From Nothopassalora personata (lineage: Eukaryota; Ascomycota; Dothideomycetes; Mycosphaerellales; Mycosphaerellaceae), in assembly GCA_033816765.1 (NCBI GenBank), contig CM066290.1, forward strand, positions 4,399,376-4,463,375: a stretch of 64,000 nt of DNA, read 5' to 3'. Every line of letters begins with the position of its first letter. Within the stretch, counting starts at the first letter, position 1. The position numbers and the translations under genes are program-made. A model generated the notes under the pieces. The model saw only the letters and a list, made by a program, of their open reading frames with translations, ran no database searches and was not told the DNA's origin. Positions 37,500 to 47,700 of this stretch are shown one piece after another.

Positions 37500-38680
37500 T
37501 GCTGTAGCAATCCTCTTCCTAGGGGATTTGCTACCCTTTACCTTCTTTACCCTATCCTTTAGGGTGTCTTTACCCTTCTTAGACCTGTTCCTAGGATTCT
37601 TCTCTAGATGCTACTTATAGCAGTTCGCGTTAGTGTACTTATATAAGCACTGTATGCACTGCTTATTATTATTCTTGCTTAAGAATACTCTAATAAAGCC
37701 ATTACTAGGCTTATGGGTAGTAGGTACTTGCTCCTTCCTAAGAGTTGTGAACATTCTCTCTAGGGTAGTTAATTCTAGGGGATTGTTATGTCTCTATGTC
37801 CTAAGCTATTCGACATAGTTTAGACCTTTAATAAAGTACAATCTATAGATGCTATCTAGGAGGACAAAAAAGGATTTAAGCCTTAACTTATTATTAACTA
37901 GGGAAGATCTAATGAATTGCTCTATAGTAGTCTTATTATTATTCACCTATGCTTAAAAGTCTTTACAGTACTTTAATGTATTAGGTCTTATAGCATCTAG
38001 TTTAATGTGTCTAACTGCCTTTAGAGTGTTATATAGATCAATTGTAATAACTAGCTTATATGTTACCTTAATTAAATTATACAATTCCTTAGCTAACTTG
38101 TCTATATCTCTAAAGTTTAGCCTTAGGGTAGAATCCAATCTAGCTATAATAATACTATATGCTTACATGTCCTCTTTCTTCCATCGCTTATAGGTAGCTT
38201 TATATCCTACACTACTAGTAATGTTCTAAGGGGCTTTATTCTAGGTAGTCTTATCTTAGATATTCTTAGTTACATCTTAGGGTTGATTATAAGCTACCCT
38301 ATTTAGAGCGTACTTTAGGTTAACCTAGTCTAGATTATAGATCACGTATCCAACTAGATCCTTCTCTAGTAGTACGCTAATTAGTATAGATTTCTATGCC
38401 TAGAACTGCACGCCTTTCCTAAGCACCTAGTTATCCTTAGCGGATCTTACTAGGTTACTAGAGGTATTGTTTCTAAACTCTATACCTAGTCTAGCTCTTT
38501 TAGATACTATACTATAGTACTACTACTTAGTGCCGATCTCCTACAGTAGTTCTTAAATCGATTAGGTAGTTGTCCGTAAAACAAATGTAGGGTTAAGTCT
38601 ACTAGTAAGGTAAGCTAATCCTTAATGGAGCTTCGATAACGATTTAGGTTTTAAATTGGATAGGTAGAGGAGCACCCGGG
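37500..38680 (-). pseudogene. Copia gag relic of C
   Basis: Minus-strand region between the primer site and integrase. A zinc-knuckle-like stretch QCIQCLYKYTNANC lies near 37625-37670, with the His position now Tyr by RIP and one residue short of the canonical spacing. A 61-codon open piece (37953-38138) belongs here. Low sequence identity to anything I can name, but the position fits. Confidence 0.55.
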
Positions 38681-38689
38681 CTTATAACC

Positions 38690-38865
38690 TATTGTATTTA
38701 GGTCTTTAATGAGTATAAGCTTCTAGATTGAAACGATAGGGTGGATTAGTAACCCTTATAAATTGCTATAAGGTGTAAGACTATCTAGCTATAGAAAATA
38801 GTATAATATAGTATGTATATGCTAAGTCCTAACTAACATAGACCTTAGTTACCTAATTTATAACA
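38690..38865 (-). repeat. 5' LTR of C
   Basis: 176 bp, partner of 31607-31782; on the minus strand followed by the primer-site region GGTTATAAGCCCGGG. Confidence 0.9.
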
Positions 38866-38915
38866 CCTAGGATTATAGGGAAGTCTAGATTAGACACGAT
38901 ATAAGCATAAACCAC

Positions 38916-39149
38916 CTAGTAGATCCCGGCAATTTCTATACGGAAGGCGACTACTCCTTCGATCGAGTTCCGCATCGCCTTCGTAAACCCTATAGCCCTA
39001 CGGCTCTCGTTACTAACATACGTAAGACCGAGGCCTTTCGCTAAGTCTCCGTTAATTACAGCGTAGCATATACATCCTTTATCGATAAGGGTAAACGTTC
39101 CGTAACTTTCGTTTAGGAGTACGTTAGTATATATAAGATTCCTATTCAT
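38916..39149 (-). pseudogene. Protease relic of B
   Basis: A 77-codon open piece reads GTFTLIDKGCICYAVINGDLA, which resembles a retroviral-type aspartic protease, although the catalytic triad D-[ST]-G reads D-K-G. It lies between element C (left) and D-young (right) and joins B gag at 50817 to B RT at 31601 if the insertions are removed. Confidence 0.6.
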
Positions 39150-39183
39150 AGAACTCTTAACTACGTTCTACCCCTTTACTAGT

Positions 39184-39560
39184 AATGTCTACCAACCACC
39201 CTATGTAGGCCTGTCCGAGTTGTGGTGGTATGGAGCGGTGCTTGCGTAAGCAGGGGTATTTGCCGGTCCTGGGACCGGGAAATCAGGTCACGTGACGAGC
39301 AGCGCAGTAGCCAGATAAAACAAGAGGATTGGCGGACCCTAAACCCCTATACCCTCTACTCGAGAGGTATGAATTGAATTGTTGCCTTGATGCTACGCTT
39401 ACAATGCTCAACTGCGCAATATATATCTCAATAGCCATACCAGGTCCTGCTGGCTTGCCCTTGGGTCCAATCAAACCTAAATGAAAAAGGGGCAAGTTGG
39501 ACCCAAGGACCCCTTCCCAAACCCAAACCCAAGGTCAACACAACCCATTAGTCGTCAATA
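39184..39560 (-). repeat. 3' LTR of D-young
   Basis: 377 bp, identical by eye to 50435-50811. On the minus strand it begins TATTGACGAC and ends GTAGACATT, so the canonical TG and CA lie 2-3 bases inside the ends defined by the target duplication. It includes the palindrome at 39258-39283 and GTCACGTGAC at 39287-39296. Confidence 0.97.
39258..39283. promoter_or_regulatory. Palindrome plus CACGTG box in the LTR
   Basis: Imperfect 26-bp palindrome around CCGGTCCTGGGACCGG, followed 3 bases later by the palindromic GTCACGTGAC, an E-box-type site. The right LTR has the same at 50509-50534. It is likely part of the LTR promoter, by position only. Confidence 0.5.
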
Positions 39561-40033
39561 TATCCTCCCCCATTACGAACCTGTCCTCAGGTTCCAAAGC
39601 AGTAAGCCCGGGCCTACCATTCAGCTTGACATACAAGATGTCAGGCAATCCGTGATGGTGACGTCAATAATCCGCGACTCGCGCCCGTCGCACTGCGTTG
39701 ACGTATGCCACGAGACTGGCGAGGGGTTGGGCAGCTATGTCAGCATCAATCGAACAGGCCAGATGGTCGAACAATGTAAGCGCCATTCATGAGACAAGTG
39801 AGTGTCAGTACCAGTAACCTGATAAATCCAAAGACGAGTCCATCGCGTGGCCAGAAAGTGAGTCAAGGGAAGATAAGTGACCATAAGAAACAAGTAAGAT
39901 CTAAGGACCAGAAGCACCCGTACCCGAAGCATCAACCAGAACCAGAACCAGAATCAGAACCAGAAACCCATAGGCTACAGCTGTAGCCGGAAATCAACCA
40001 GAAACCAGGAGCCCATAAACCCGCACCAACCAC
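39561..40033. other. D-young 3' untranslated region with AACCAG hexamer repeats
   Basis: It lies between the ORF3 stop and the 3' LTR. At about 39936-39971 it has four or so copies of a CCAGAA-type hexamer. The minus-strand polypurine tract abuts the LTR at 39561-39575. The short plus-strand open frames here have no coding signal. Confidence 0.6.
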
Positions 40034-42937
40034 TCAGTTCCACTCATTCTCACACAACTCCTTTGTCCAGACCCACTCGTTGTCGTGGCCAACACCAATC
40101 TCACTAGACGCGTCCCCAAGTGGCTGGTTGGTGAAGTTCCCATGGTAGTTGCGGAAGACGTTCTCATCACGCCCTTCGCTTGTGAAGCACATCTGCTCGA
40201 GAGCAGTGACCAAGCTGAGCTGCTTGTCCATCAACTTCACAGCTCGGACGCGCCATTCATGCATCTTCTTGTGGAAGAGCTCCGAGTCTGGGCGGACCGC
40301 AGCATCAAGCCACCTTCTAGCATCAAGGATGACTTCGTTGTCGTTCCAGGACTTCAAACCCGCTAGGGCATCGGACAGGGGGCTGATGCCACTGAGGTGT
40401 ACGGCCGCAGGGAAAGGATGGCCAGGTACTGGGCGTCGATACTCAAACCCTGCAGCGCTCTCACTTGGCGTCTTGAAGTCACGATGGAGGTCCATCACCT
40501 GGTGCATGCTCCAGCTTCTCTGGAGTTCAAGATAGTCATCGTCGCGGACCGCGATAAAGCAAGGGTCAATCTGACGCAGCGTCTTCTTGTGTGCGGCCTG
40601 CCTCATTGGAACGCCTGCAGTGGTCACCCGCATTTGCCCAGCGCTTAGGTCCTCTCTGAACCAGCTGATGCTGTTCTTGCTCAGGTAATTCTGAACCCCA
40701 ACCGAGAAGAAACGCTTAAATCGGCCGTCTTCTATGCAGTCGTTGATCTGGCACCACTGGATGAACTCTGCAGCATTCCCTTGCTTATGAAAACCGTGTA
40801 AAAACTCCGGCCCACTGGTGCCCTCTGAGTCAAGAGAGTACAGCATGTTGAGCCGGTTGCTAGTCCAGTAGTTTTCAATTTCGAGGTTCAAGTCGACCCC
40901 AGCATGCTGCACCATGGTGTTCGCATCACCCCCCTGATGAGCCCTGTCAAAGCTGAAAATCGTAGGCCTGGGGAAGGAGATGAACCGAGTGCAGTGTTGA
41001 GGGTGCAGCGCCACTTGCAAGAGCCACAGCCCGGGGTCTTGTCGTATGATCTGTTGGCTCAGAGAATACCACATGTTCTGGCAGACGCCGCCGTTGCTGA
41101 CCTTGTTCAATTCTCGCAGGTGCCATCGGTACACGTCGAATTCTCGACTCATCATCTCTCTGACTGTTTTAACCCGCGGCGCTAGTTCAGCGTCATTGTA
41201 CCAGTACAGCATGTTGCCATTGATGTAGGTACCGGTGCTATCGAGATCGGCTTGGTCAGCTTCATCAATGCCAAATTTGTCGAGGATCTGATTGTAGTTG
41301 GCATGCGTGACGATGCCACTCGTGGTGCCGGCTTTGCCTCGAACACGGAGGCAGCCAAGCGGGTTGACAGTCTTCTGACCACGCTTGTCAGGGCGAAACC
41401 ACGACCCATTCTCCACCTTGATAGCTGAAAAACTCTTGCCTTCAAAGAGCCAGTCTTGGACCTTGAGCGCGCGCTCACACAGGGTATTGGTGGTGATACC
41501 GGGATTCGTGACGAAGTGGAGGGCCTTGTGGCAGAAATCTCGGACATGCTGATCGCACATCACAGCGCTAACCTTGCCATCCCTCTCAAGAACCTGCGAG
41601 ACCGCATATTCGAGCATCTCAAGGCCCGCCATCCGGTGCTCAGGTAGCCAGTCAATGCCATCCACATCAATCGAGTTTCTGAACTTGATGCCACAGTACC
41701 GCTCATTGCAGGTGCAGTTGGCGCGCTTGATCCGGAGGGCCTCGTCTTCCTGCAGGATCTGATCCTTGAAGACTGATACATCCCTGATCACAGCCGAAGG
41801 TGACATGGTGAGTATCGGATTGCCATTCTCAGTCAGGGCCGGAGTGGATCGTGGGGTGCCAACCGGTGTACCCAGCGGACTGCCTTCGCGTATGGGTGCG
41901 CCGTCCAGCGTTCGGTTAGGCGAGGATCGAGCAGGCGCAGTCATGCCCTCACCTATGCTCTCGCTCATGCGGAGCTGCTCAAGTCGACTCGACTTGCGAC
42001 CGCCTCTCGATGGGACTGCAGGCTGGGTAGAGGCTGGTGGAGTTGGCGTGGTAGTCTTTGCACGTCCTTTGCCTTTGCCACCCGGTGGTGGCTGAGTCTG
42101 TTGCTGGCCAGATGGTCCAGGTTGACCTGTGCTGTCCCCTGGGGACGCGGACTTCTCAGTGATAGTACCCTCCATGAAGTATGGAAGGCCATCCTCATAG
42201 ACGGCTAGGCGGTGTCTTCTGATGATCTCCCTGCTCTCAGCCGACTGCGGATCAATGCTGCGTGCTTCAGCCTCCCTGTCGCACCGGGTAAGATCACCAG
42301 GCTCCAGAATTCGCTTGCGATCTATGCCCTTGCGGCCGATCCTCATACGCCATATCAATGCCCTCTGAATTCTGCCAACAGCCTTGCTGTAGTCTGGGTA
42401 CTTGTTGATGAAGGCCGTGAACTGGCGGCGCCCACTGTCAGTGCTGCAAAGCTCGGAGATGACGCGTCGATCAAGAATCTTGTTGTCCATCTGCTGTGGC
42501 CAGTGGCGGGTAAGCGTGGCGCGAAGAGTCCTCTCTCGGTTACGAATCTCTGAACCGGTCTTGCGAATCTTGCCGACGATGGGAAACAAGACATCGAGCT
42601 TCCTGTTACCAAGGAATTCATCCTGGTAGGTCTTGCCCATACCGCTCTCAACTTCCTCGAAAAACAGGTCAACCCAGACGGAGCAGTCTTCGAACACCTT
42701 CTCGAAGCCCTTGCAGAAGTCCTTCAACACCTCAACCCGCTTCTGAGGACTGAGCTCTCGGAACATGACATTAGCGGCGGACTTCGGCGTGTTCGTGTTG
42801 GCAAGGACATGCTTGACGTTGTCCGGCAAGCGAAGGGACTCGAACAAGGTCTGAGGTGGGCGGGTGAGCCCAGTAACAGTGCTAGTGAGCGCTGTGCTCG
42901 AGCCAGCCGGGCGTGACGATGGACCAGCTGAAGCCAT
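40034..42937 (-). CDS. D-young ORF3, 967 aa, unknown function
   Basis: An uninterrupted frame downstream of integrase, in the place where some LTR elements carry an env-like gene. I see no signal peptide and no hydrophobic membrane segment, so an envelope role is not supported. Residues about 40-250 are charged and helical-looking. Residues about 255-380 form a Pro/Ser/Gly/Thr-rich linker with basic KGKGRAK. The rest looks globular, with CTCNERYCG and several His/Cys-containing stretches (MCDQHVRDFCHK, FDRAHQGGD). I do not recognise a family. The RIP-degraded relative in D-old (14097-16842) is colinear, so the gene is a long-standing part of the family. A palindrome about 430 bp upstream could mark a separate promoter. 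Confidence 0.85.
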   Translation of the reverse strand: MASAGPSSRPAGSSTALTSTVTGLTRPPQTLFESLRLPDNVKHVLANTNTPKSAANVMFRELSPQKRVEVLKDFCKGFEKVFEDCSVWVDLFFEEVESGMGKTYQDEFLGNRKLDVLFPIVGKIRKTGSEIRNRERTLRATLTRHWPQQMDNKILDRRVISELCSTDSGRRQFTAFINKYPDYSKAVGRIQRALIWRMRIGRKGIDRKRILEPGDLTRCDREAEARSIDPQSAESREIIRRHRLAVYEDGLPYFMEGTITEKSASPGDSTGQPGPSGQQQTQPPPGGKGKGRAKTTTPTPPASTQPAVPSRGGRKSSRLEQLRMSESIGEGMTAPARSSPNRTLDGAPIREGSPLGTPVGTPRSTPALTENGNPILTMSPSAVIRDVSVFKDQILQEDEALRIKRANCTCNERYCGIKFRNSIDVDGIDWLPEHRMAGLEMLEYAVSQVLERDGKVSAVMCDQHVRDFCHKALHFVTNPGITTNTLCERALKVQDWLFEGKSFSAIKVENGSWFRPDKRGQKTVNPLGCLRVRGKAGTTSGIVTHANYNQILDKFGIDEADQADLDSTGTYINGNMLYWYNDAELAPRVKTVREMMSREFDVYRWHLRELNKVSNGGVCQNMWYSLSQQIIRQDPGLWLLQVALHPQHCTRFISFPRPTIFSFDRAHQGGDANTMVQHAGVDLNLEIENYWTSNRLNMLYSLDSEGTSGPEFLHGFHKQGNAAEFIQWCQINDCIEDGRFKRFFSVGVQNYLSKNSISWFREDLSAGQMRVTTAGVPMRQAAHKKTLRQIDPCFIAVRDDDYLELQRSWSMHQVMDLHRDFKTPSESAAGFEYRRPVPGHPFPAAVHLSGISPLSDALAGLKSWNDNEVILDARRWLDAAVRPDSELFHKKMHEWRVRAVKLMDKQLSLVTALEQMCFTSEGRDENVFRNYHGNFTNQPLGDASSEIGVGHDNEWVWTKELCENEWN

Positions 42938-43370
42938 GATAACTAGGATTCACTATCAGTGAGATCGTAAGAGCTGGCTATCTCGTGGTGCCACTCTGGA
43001 GTGTTGGTAAGCTTCGAAAGCTTGGTATCGGGGTGGGCTTTGAAGGTCAAGGTCGTGAAGAGAGAGAGGCCAGAGAACCGTCTGATGTGTGGTGGTAGAT
43101 GGATGTGTTGGTGGTTCTGGTGATGGTGCTAGTGTTTGAAGAAAAAGAGAGGAAGTAGCAGGCAGAGAGCTGCGCTTAAGTATGCCTCTCAGCGTATGTC
43201 CCTGTGACCGTTGCAAGGCAGCAGCGCCGAGACCGGTCTCATAAGTGGCAAGAGCAGTGCCATTGAGATCACACTGAAGGTCCGATGGCCCTGCATGTGA
43301 CCGAAAACCAGTGCTGGTGACCACCTAGGTGAGCATTCGGCAGGGGCATGCCACGCTGTCACGTGATCCG

Positions 43371-43396
43371 ATTTACCGGTCCCGGGACCGGTAAAT
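43371..43396. promoter_or_regulatory. Perfect 26-bp palindrome upstream of ORF3, with adjacent TCACGTGA
   Basis: Perfectly self-complementary, core CCGGTCCCGGGACCGG with ATTTA and TAAAT arms. TCACGTGA lies at 43359-43366, 4 bases away. The same pairing of palindrome and CACGTG occurs in the LTR, and the site is 434 bases upstream of the ORF3 ATG on the coding strand. A separate ORF3 promoter or a protein-binding site is plausible. Confidence 0.55.
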
Positions 43397-43537
43397 GTGA
43401 CTCTACTAACTGAGGTCCAACCAAGGCAAGAACACCCCATGAAGTGAAGTCCAGATAACCGAATCGGCTTAACAAACTGAAGGGCATGCGCAACACATGC
43501 CTGAGGGAAGTGAACTCCGTACGCCATTGCCAACTGA

Positions 43538-44794
43538 TTAGTTCTCAGCCTCGATCCTGCTGAACTGTGAAATTTCGGCTGCAGAAAGGTCATGAGGCCT
43601 GATCCATAGCTTCTTGGATTCCGGTTCAGGATACGATCCCCTTTCGTCAACTCCTACAGGTAGCACGTCTTCGTCGGCGATGGGCTCGATCTCGTTCGAA
43701 TCACTGCTGTCTTCGCTATCAGCGACTTCTCCCTCCCCCATTACGAGATCGATCCCATCGTCCAGGCCTGGTACTCCTATGTTATCCGGGCGAAGCTCTG
43801 GAACTAGCTTAAGGTTTTCTCGTGCCTGAACTCCCTTCATTGGCGTGCCATCAAGTTCCTCAAGAATATAGGTACCAAATTTCCTGGAGACACTGGACAC
43901 CCGATATGGACCTTGCCATCGGTAACCGATCTTGCGTGAGAAGTCATCCTTATATGGCTTGTCGAACCTCATGACAAGGTCGCCCTTCTGGAAACCAACA
44001 AAGTCAACATTTCGGTGAGAATCGAAGTAGTCCTTGCTAAGTTCTCTTAGTCGCTTCCTTCGAGCATGCAGCTCTTCCAAACTAAGGTCTCGAGCCTGGA
44101 GTTGACGCGCACGTATGGCAAGCAGGTCCTCAGTCGTTCTCACCGATCCCCATCGATAATTCGCCCACGTCGGGTACTCAACCTCAATTGGCAGAATCGT
44201 GCGATGGCCATACAGGACCTGAGCCGGCGTCATTCCAGTAGTACGACAGGTCGTGGTCCTATCAGCCCATAACACAGCGGGTACCCATTGCTCCCATCCG
44301 CGGTATGTGTTCCTTGTAAGCTTTGCTAACGCTGCAAGAATCGGACGGTGCCCAACCTCGACCGGAGCATTAGACTGCGGATGGTACGGTGATATTCGGA
44401 TCCTTCGAACACCAAGTCCTACGAGCAACCGCTCAACCTCAGCCGCATGAACCGTAGCGTTATCAAGCACAATTTCAGCACAGCAGCCGTGCCTACAGAA
44501 GACATCTTCGTATAGAAACTTGGCAACTGTCTTCGAGCTGGGAGGTGCCCTTGTCACTCTAGCCTCGATCCAGTTGCTGAGTGCTTCGCGCGCAACTAGG
44601 AGGTATCCATTTTTGTGCACCTGGACGGGGTCCGAGTACCACTTCTCACCAATGACCTGAGGGCTCGATGAGTGAAGCTCACCAGCGCGCTGGTTGCCTT
44701 CGCGAAACCTACAAGGAGCACAACTTCGAACCCACGCAGAGACATCGGCGAAGCACCCGTCCCAGTAATACCGATCGGAAATAAGGTTGTACAC
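43538..44794 (-). CDS. Integrase part of D-young pol, in a different frame from ORF1
   Basis: An open stretch of 418 codons beginning with GTG, not a real start. It continues the integrase: the CC half of the HHCC zinc finger (RSCAPC), a catalytic core with WYSDP, then VLDNATVH, then NAPVEVGH (candidate D, D and E), and the C-terminal GPYRV region. There is no chromodomain. The HH half is encoded at the end of ORF1. D-old has one extra base at the junction and is in frame there, so this is the tail of a gag-pol ORF broken by a 1-nt deletion near 44813-44816. Its last codons contain a Ser/Asp/Glu-rich acidic stretch. Confidence 0.85.
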   Translation of the reverse strand: MYNLISDRYYWDGCFADVSAWVRSCAPCRFREGNQRAGELHSSSPQVIGEKWYSDPVQVHKNGYLLVAREALSNWIEARVTRAPPSSKTVAKFLYEDVFCRHGCCAEIVLDNATVHAAEVERLLVGLGVRRIRISPYHPQSNAPVEVGHRPILAALAKLTRNTYRGWEQWVPAVLWADRTTTCRTTGMTPAQVLYGHRTILPIEVEYPTWANYRWGSVRTTEDLLAIRARQLQARDLSLEELHARRKRLRELSKDYFDSHRNVDFVGFQKGDLVMRFDKPYKDDFSRKIGYRWQGPYRVSSVSRKFGTYILEELDGTPMKGVQARENLKLVPELRPDNIGVPGLDDGIDLVMGEGEVADSEDSSDSNEIEPIADEDVLPVGVDERGSYPEPESKKLWIRPHDLSAAEISQFSRIEAEN

Positions 44795-47700
44795 GACCTC
44801 AGCGCTGCGATGACCGTGCCTTCATGGCATTCTATGACGATCTCCTTCTGAGCCTCATCATCGTCAATCACAAGTTGCAACGGTGCTCCTCGGCGCTTCT
44901 GGAAGAACAGCAATTGGTCTCGGACAAAGAAGTTGACGCTCTTCTTCACCAGCCGCCGGTACTCAGCACGGGTAACACCATCGGGCCGGGTCCTGGTTTC
45001 TATAACCTGAGCAAGCTGCTGAGAGCCCTCAGAATATTGGTCCCCGAGATGTCGTGTTTTCTGGATTTCAACTGGATAGGTGTCGACCGGCTCCGGGTAC
45101 CTGAACAGCTTATCATCAATCATCTGGTCGACTTCGTCTTCGTCAGCTTTCCTGGGTTCTTGAGGTGTAGAGGGCCTTCGAGACAGGGCATCTGGGCCAG
45201 TGTGTCTAGTCCCCGCAACGTGCTTTACCTCGAACGTGAACAACCTGATCCATGCGACCCACCGGGCCATTGCCGAGTTTGGCAGGTCCGAAGCCGGCCG
45301 GTTAAGCTGCCATACAAGTGTCTTGGCATCAACCTCAAGGACAAAATCAACGCCAGTGATATATCTCTGGATCTTCTTAAGCCCCTTAAGGACCTCAAGG
45401 CATTCCCGCTTCCCAGCATCATATCTGGATTCTGACGCGCTCCAGATTCCACTCTCATACCGCACCGGGTGACGCCGTCGGGTACTGTCCATTGATTCTT
45501 GAGAAACGATACATCCCCATCCAGTGCCGCTAGCATCAACTGAGACAAAGATGGACCCAGCACCAGGTGAGTAGCAGAGGGTAACTAAGGCTGGAGACTG
45601 CACAAGGTACCTAGCAACCTCTTCTTTTGAGAACTGCTCATTTTCTGTCCAGGTGAACTCGGCGTCCTTCTTCAGCAGTTTGTACATTGGTCGAGCGATG
45701 ATAACGAACCAGGGAATCCATATCCGGAAGTACACACACAGCCCCACATAGGTGCGGACCTCCTTGATACAGGTAGGCGTAGGCCAATCCAGGATCTTGG
45801 CCACAACCTTTGGGTCAGGATAGCGACCATCCGGGCCAGTAACGTACCCAACAATCTTGAGCTTTTCGTATAACCATTGGGATTTGCCTCCAGCAACTAC
45901 CGCACCAGCTCTTTCCAGGTCAGCAAGAACCAGATCCAGGGAAACGATGTGCTCAACGACCCATTTTCTCAACCCAGGCTCTAGTTCGGCATTCCCATAG
46001 TCCTCAGTTGGTCCCTTAATACCGATGTCATCGAGAAACGGCTTCGCTCGATGCGAGATATGATCAAGCAGAATCTTTGTTACCGCACGCACGAACTGAG
46101 CAACTGAATTGGTAGCTCCTTGAGGCAGAGTCGTGTTGCGTACTAGGCCAAGAGGGGTCATGAAGGCTGTTAAGTCCCGGCAGGACTCATCCAAAGTAAT
46201 CTGATCATAACCTGAAAACAGGTCCACAAGTGAAGCGACTCGGCACCCGGCAAAATCCTCTGAGAAGCTATCCGTGTCCGGTGGAATGTTAGCATCGCGC
46301 ATAGTAACCTCATTCAGGAGCACAGCTGAGTTGATCAACCGATATGGCACATCGCTTCCAGAGGCATCAACCTTCTTTGCGACCAGGAACCAGCTATTGG
46401 AATAAGCCCCTTGTGAGTATTCTAGGATGTTATTCTTGATCCGGGCTCTAATCATGCGCTCAACAATTGCCCTAAGACTTGGGTGCAACCGGATAGGGCG
46501 TGCCTGCCATGGCCTATGAGGGACCGTGTTAATCTTCTGAGGTGGCACGACGTCGTGCCTAATTTGCCTCATGTGACTGAAATCCCAAGCGAGGACTGCC
46601 TCCCGGTTGTAGAGCATCTCATCGAATAAGGCCCTTTCCATTGGCAATAGCTTGATGCCAACCTTGATTGAGGTAAGTCGTTCTGGAGTGATCCGGCTAC
46701 CTCGCTCAATACTTGAGAATTTCTTAGTCAAGTACTTCCCATCAAACGGACCTTGTCCTTCAGGCATCTTGGATTCCAGGTACAGTGCCCTGCGCTTCCA
46801 TTCCATATCTCCCTCAACTCGTGATTCTGGGCGTTCGTGAACGCTCGCGTCCACTGGCTTTTTCTTGTCCGCCTTACGCTTGTACATCGTGAAGACCTGC
46901 GGCATCCTAATGTTAGCTATATGTAGGCCTGCTTGTTGCTTCCGTGCCTGAGCATTCAATGCAGATTGTCTCAGGATCTCGGAGGGCCAGTCCCCTTGAA
47001 CTGAATAAACGTTAGCAATAGAATCTCCCTCAAACGCGCCTGTTCCAATTTCTGCAACTCGTTCCTTTGCTACAGCAGTCCTAAGCAATCCCAATAAGTG
47101 AGCTGAATGGTTGCTAGGCGTTAGAGCCTTGCCGGGTTCCTGCAGATGCGTCGTGTCGTGGTCGTATCCGTTTTCCTCACTATAGCTATTTACCGGTCCC
47201 GGGACCGGCAAATCAAAGTCCGAGGTTTCTCCGAGATAGTGCGAGAACCTCACTGATTTTGTCAAACCCGGCTTTAGCAAATCGGTGGGTTGAGCGCCGT
47301 AACCCACCATTCCATTTCCCGACGCTTTCAATAGTTCCTGAAGGGTTTTGCACCTGTCCGAGCCAACTAGGGCAGTAAACATGACACTTTCACCTTTGCG
47401 GCTGGCAATAGTCCCCTCCCATGAACCATCATCGCAGTTACGGGCAGTGAGCCGCACCTTGCGGGCCCACGGACGTCCTAGGATTGTTGGCGAGTTTGGA
47501 TCCGAGGAGATGAACATGTCCACTTGGCAGTGAACCCCAAATACCCAAACATCCAAATTGCCCACAACACCTTTGAACTGGGCCCGCCCTCCAGCACCTC
47601 GAAAGGCAAGCTGAGCACTCGACATTACTGGTAACCCAAACCTATGAGCGTTCCTCTGGCCGATGATATTCACCTCGGAACCCTCATCAATTAGGCACCT

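Larger units (their letters stand above)
31607..38865 (-). mobile_element. C: Copia-type LTR retrotransposon inserted in B
   Basis: 176-bp LTRs at 31607-31782 and 38690-38865 with target duplication CCTAG (31602-31606 and 38866-38870); B sequence continues on both sides. On the minus strand the right LTR is 5', followed by GGTTATAAGCCCGGG (primer-site region), and AAAGGGGGAG precedes the left LTR. Gag, integrase and RT relics follow in Copia order. CpA and TpG persist in part, so RIP is lighter than in B. A plus-strand ORF relic occupies the space between pol and the 3' LTR. Confidence 0.95.

Noticed and set aside
39481..39986. Plus-strand frames of 103 and 65 codons next to the D 3' LTR
   Set aside because: They lie across the LTR, the purine tract and the hexamer repeat, opposite to the element's transcription, with low-complexity translation.
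40034..42937. ORF3 as an envelope gene or as an Fe(II)/2-oxoglutarate dioxygenase
   Set aside because: No signal peptide or membrane segment for an envelope, and I could not find a convincing HxD...H pattern in the right spacing for a dioxygenase. Left as unknown.
42956..43324. 122-codon minus-strand frame just upstream of ORF3
   Set aside because: D-old has indels totalling about 4 bases in this segment relative to D-young, so the frame is not kept. Likely the ORF3 leader.
44596..44820. Programmed ribosomal frameshift between gag-pol and integrase
   Set aside because: The split falls inside the integrase zinc finger, not between gag and pol, and D-old is in frame there. A 1-nt deletion or error explains it better.
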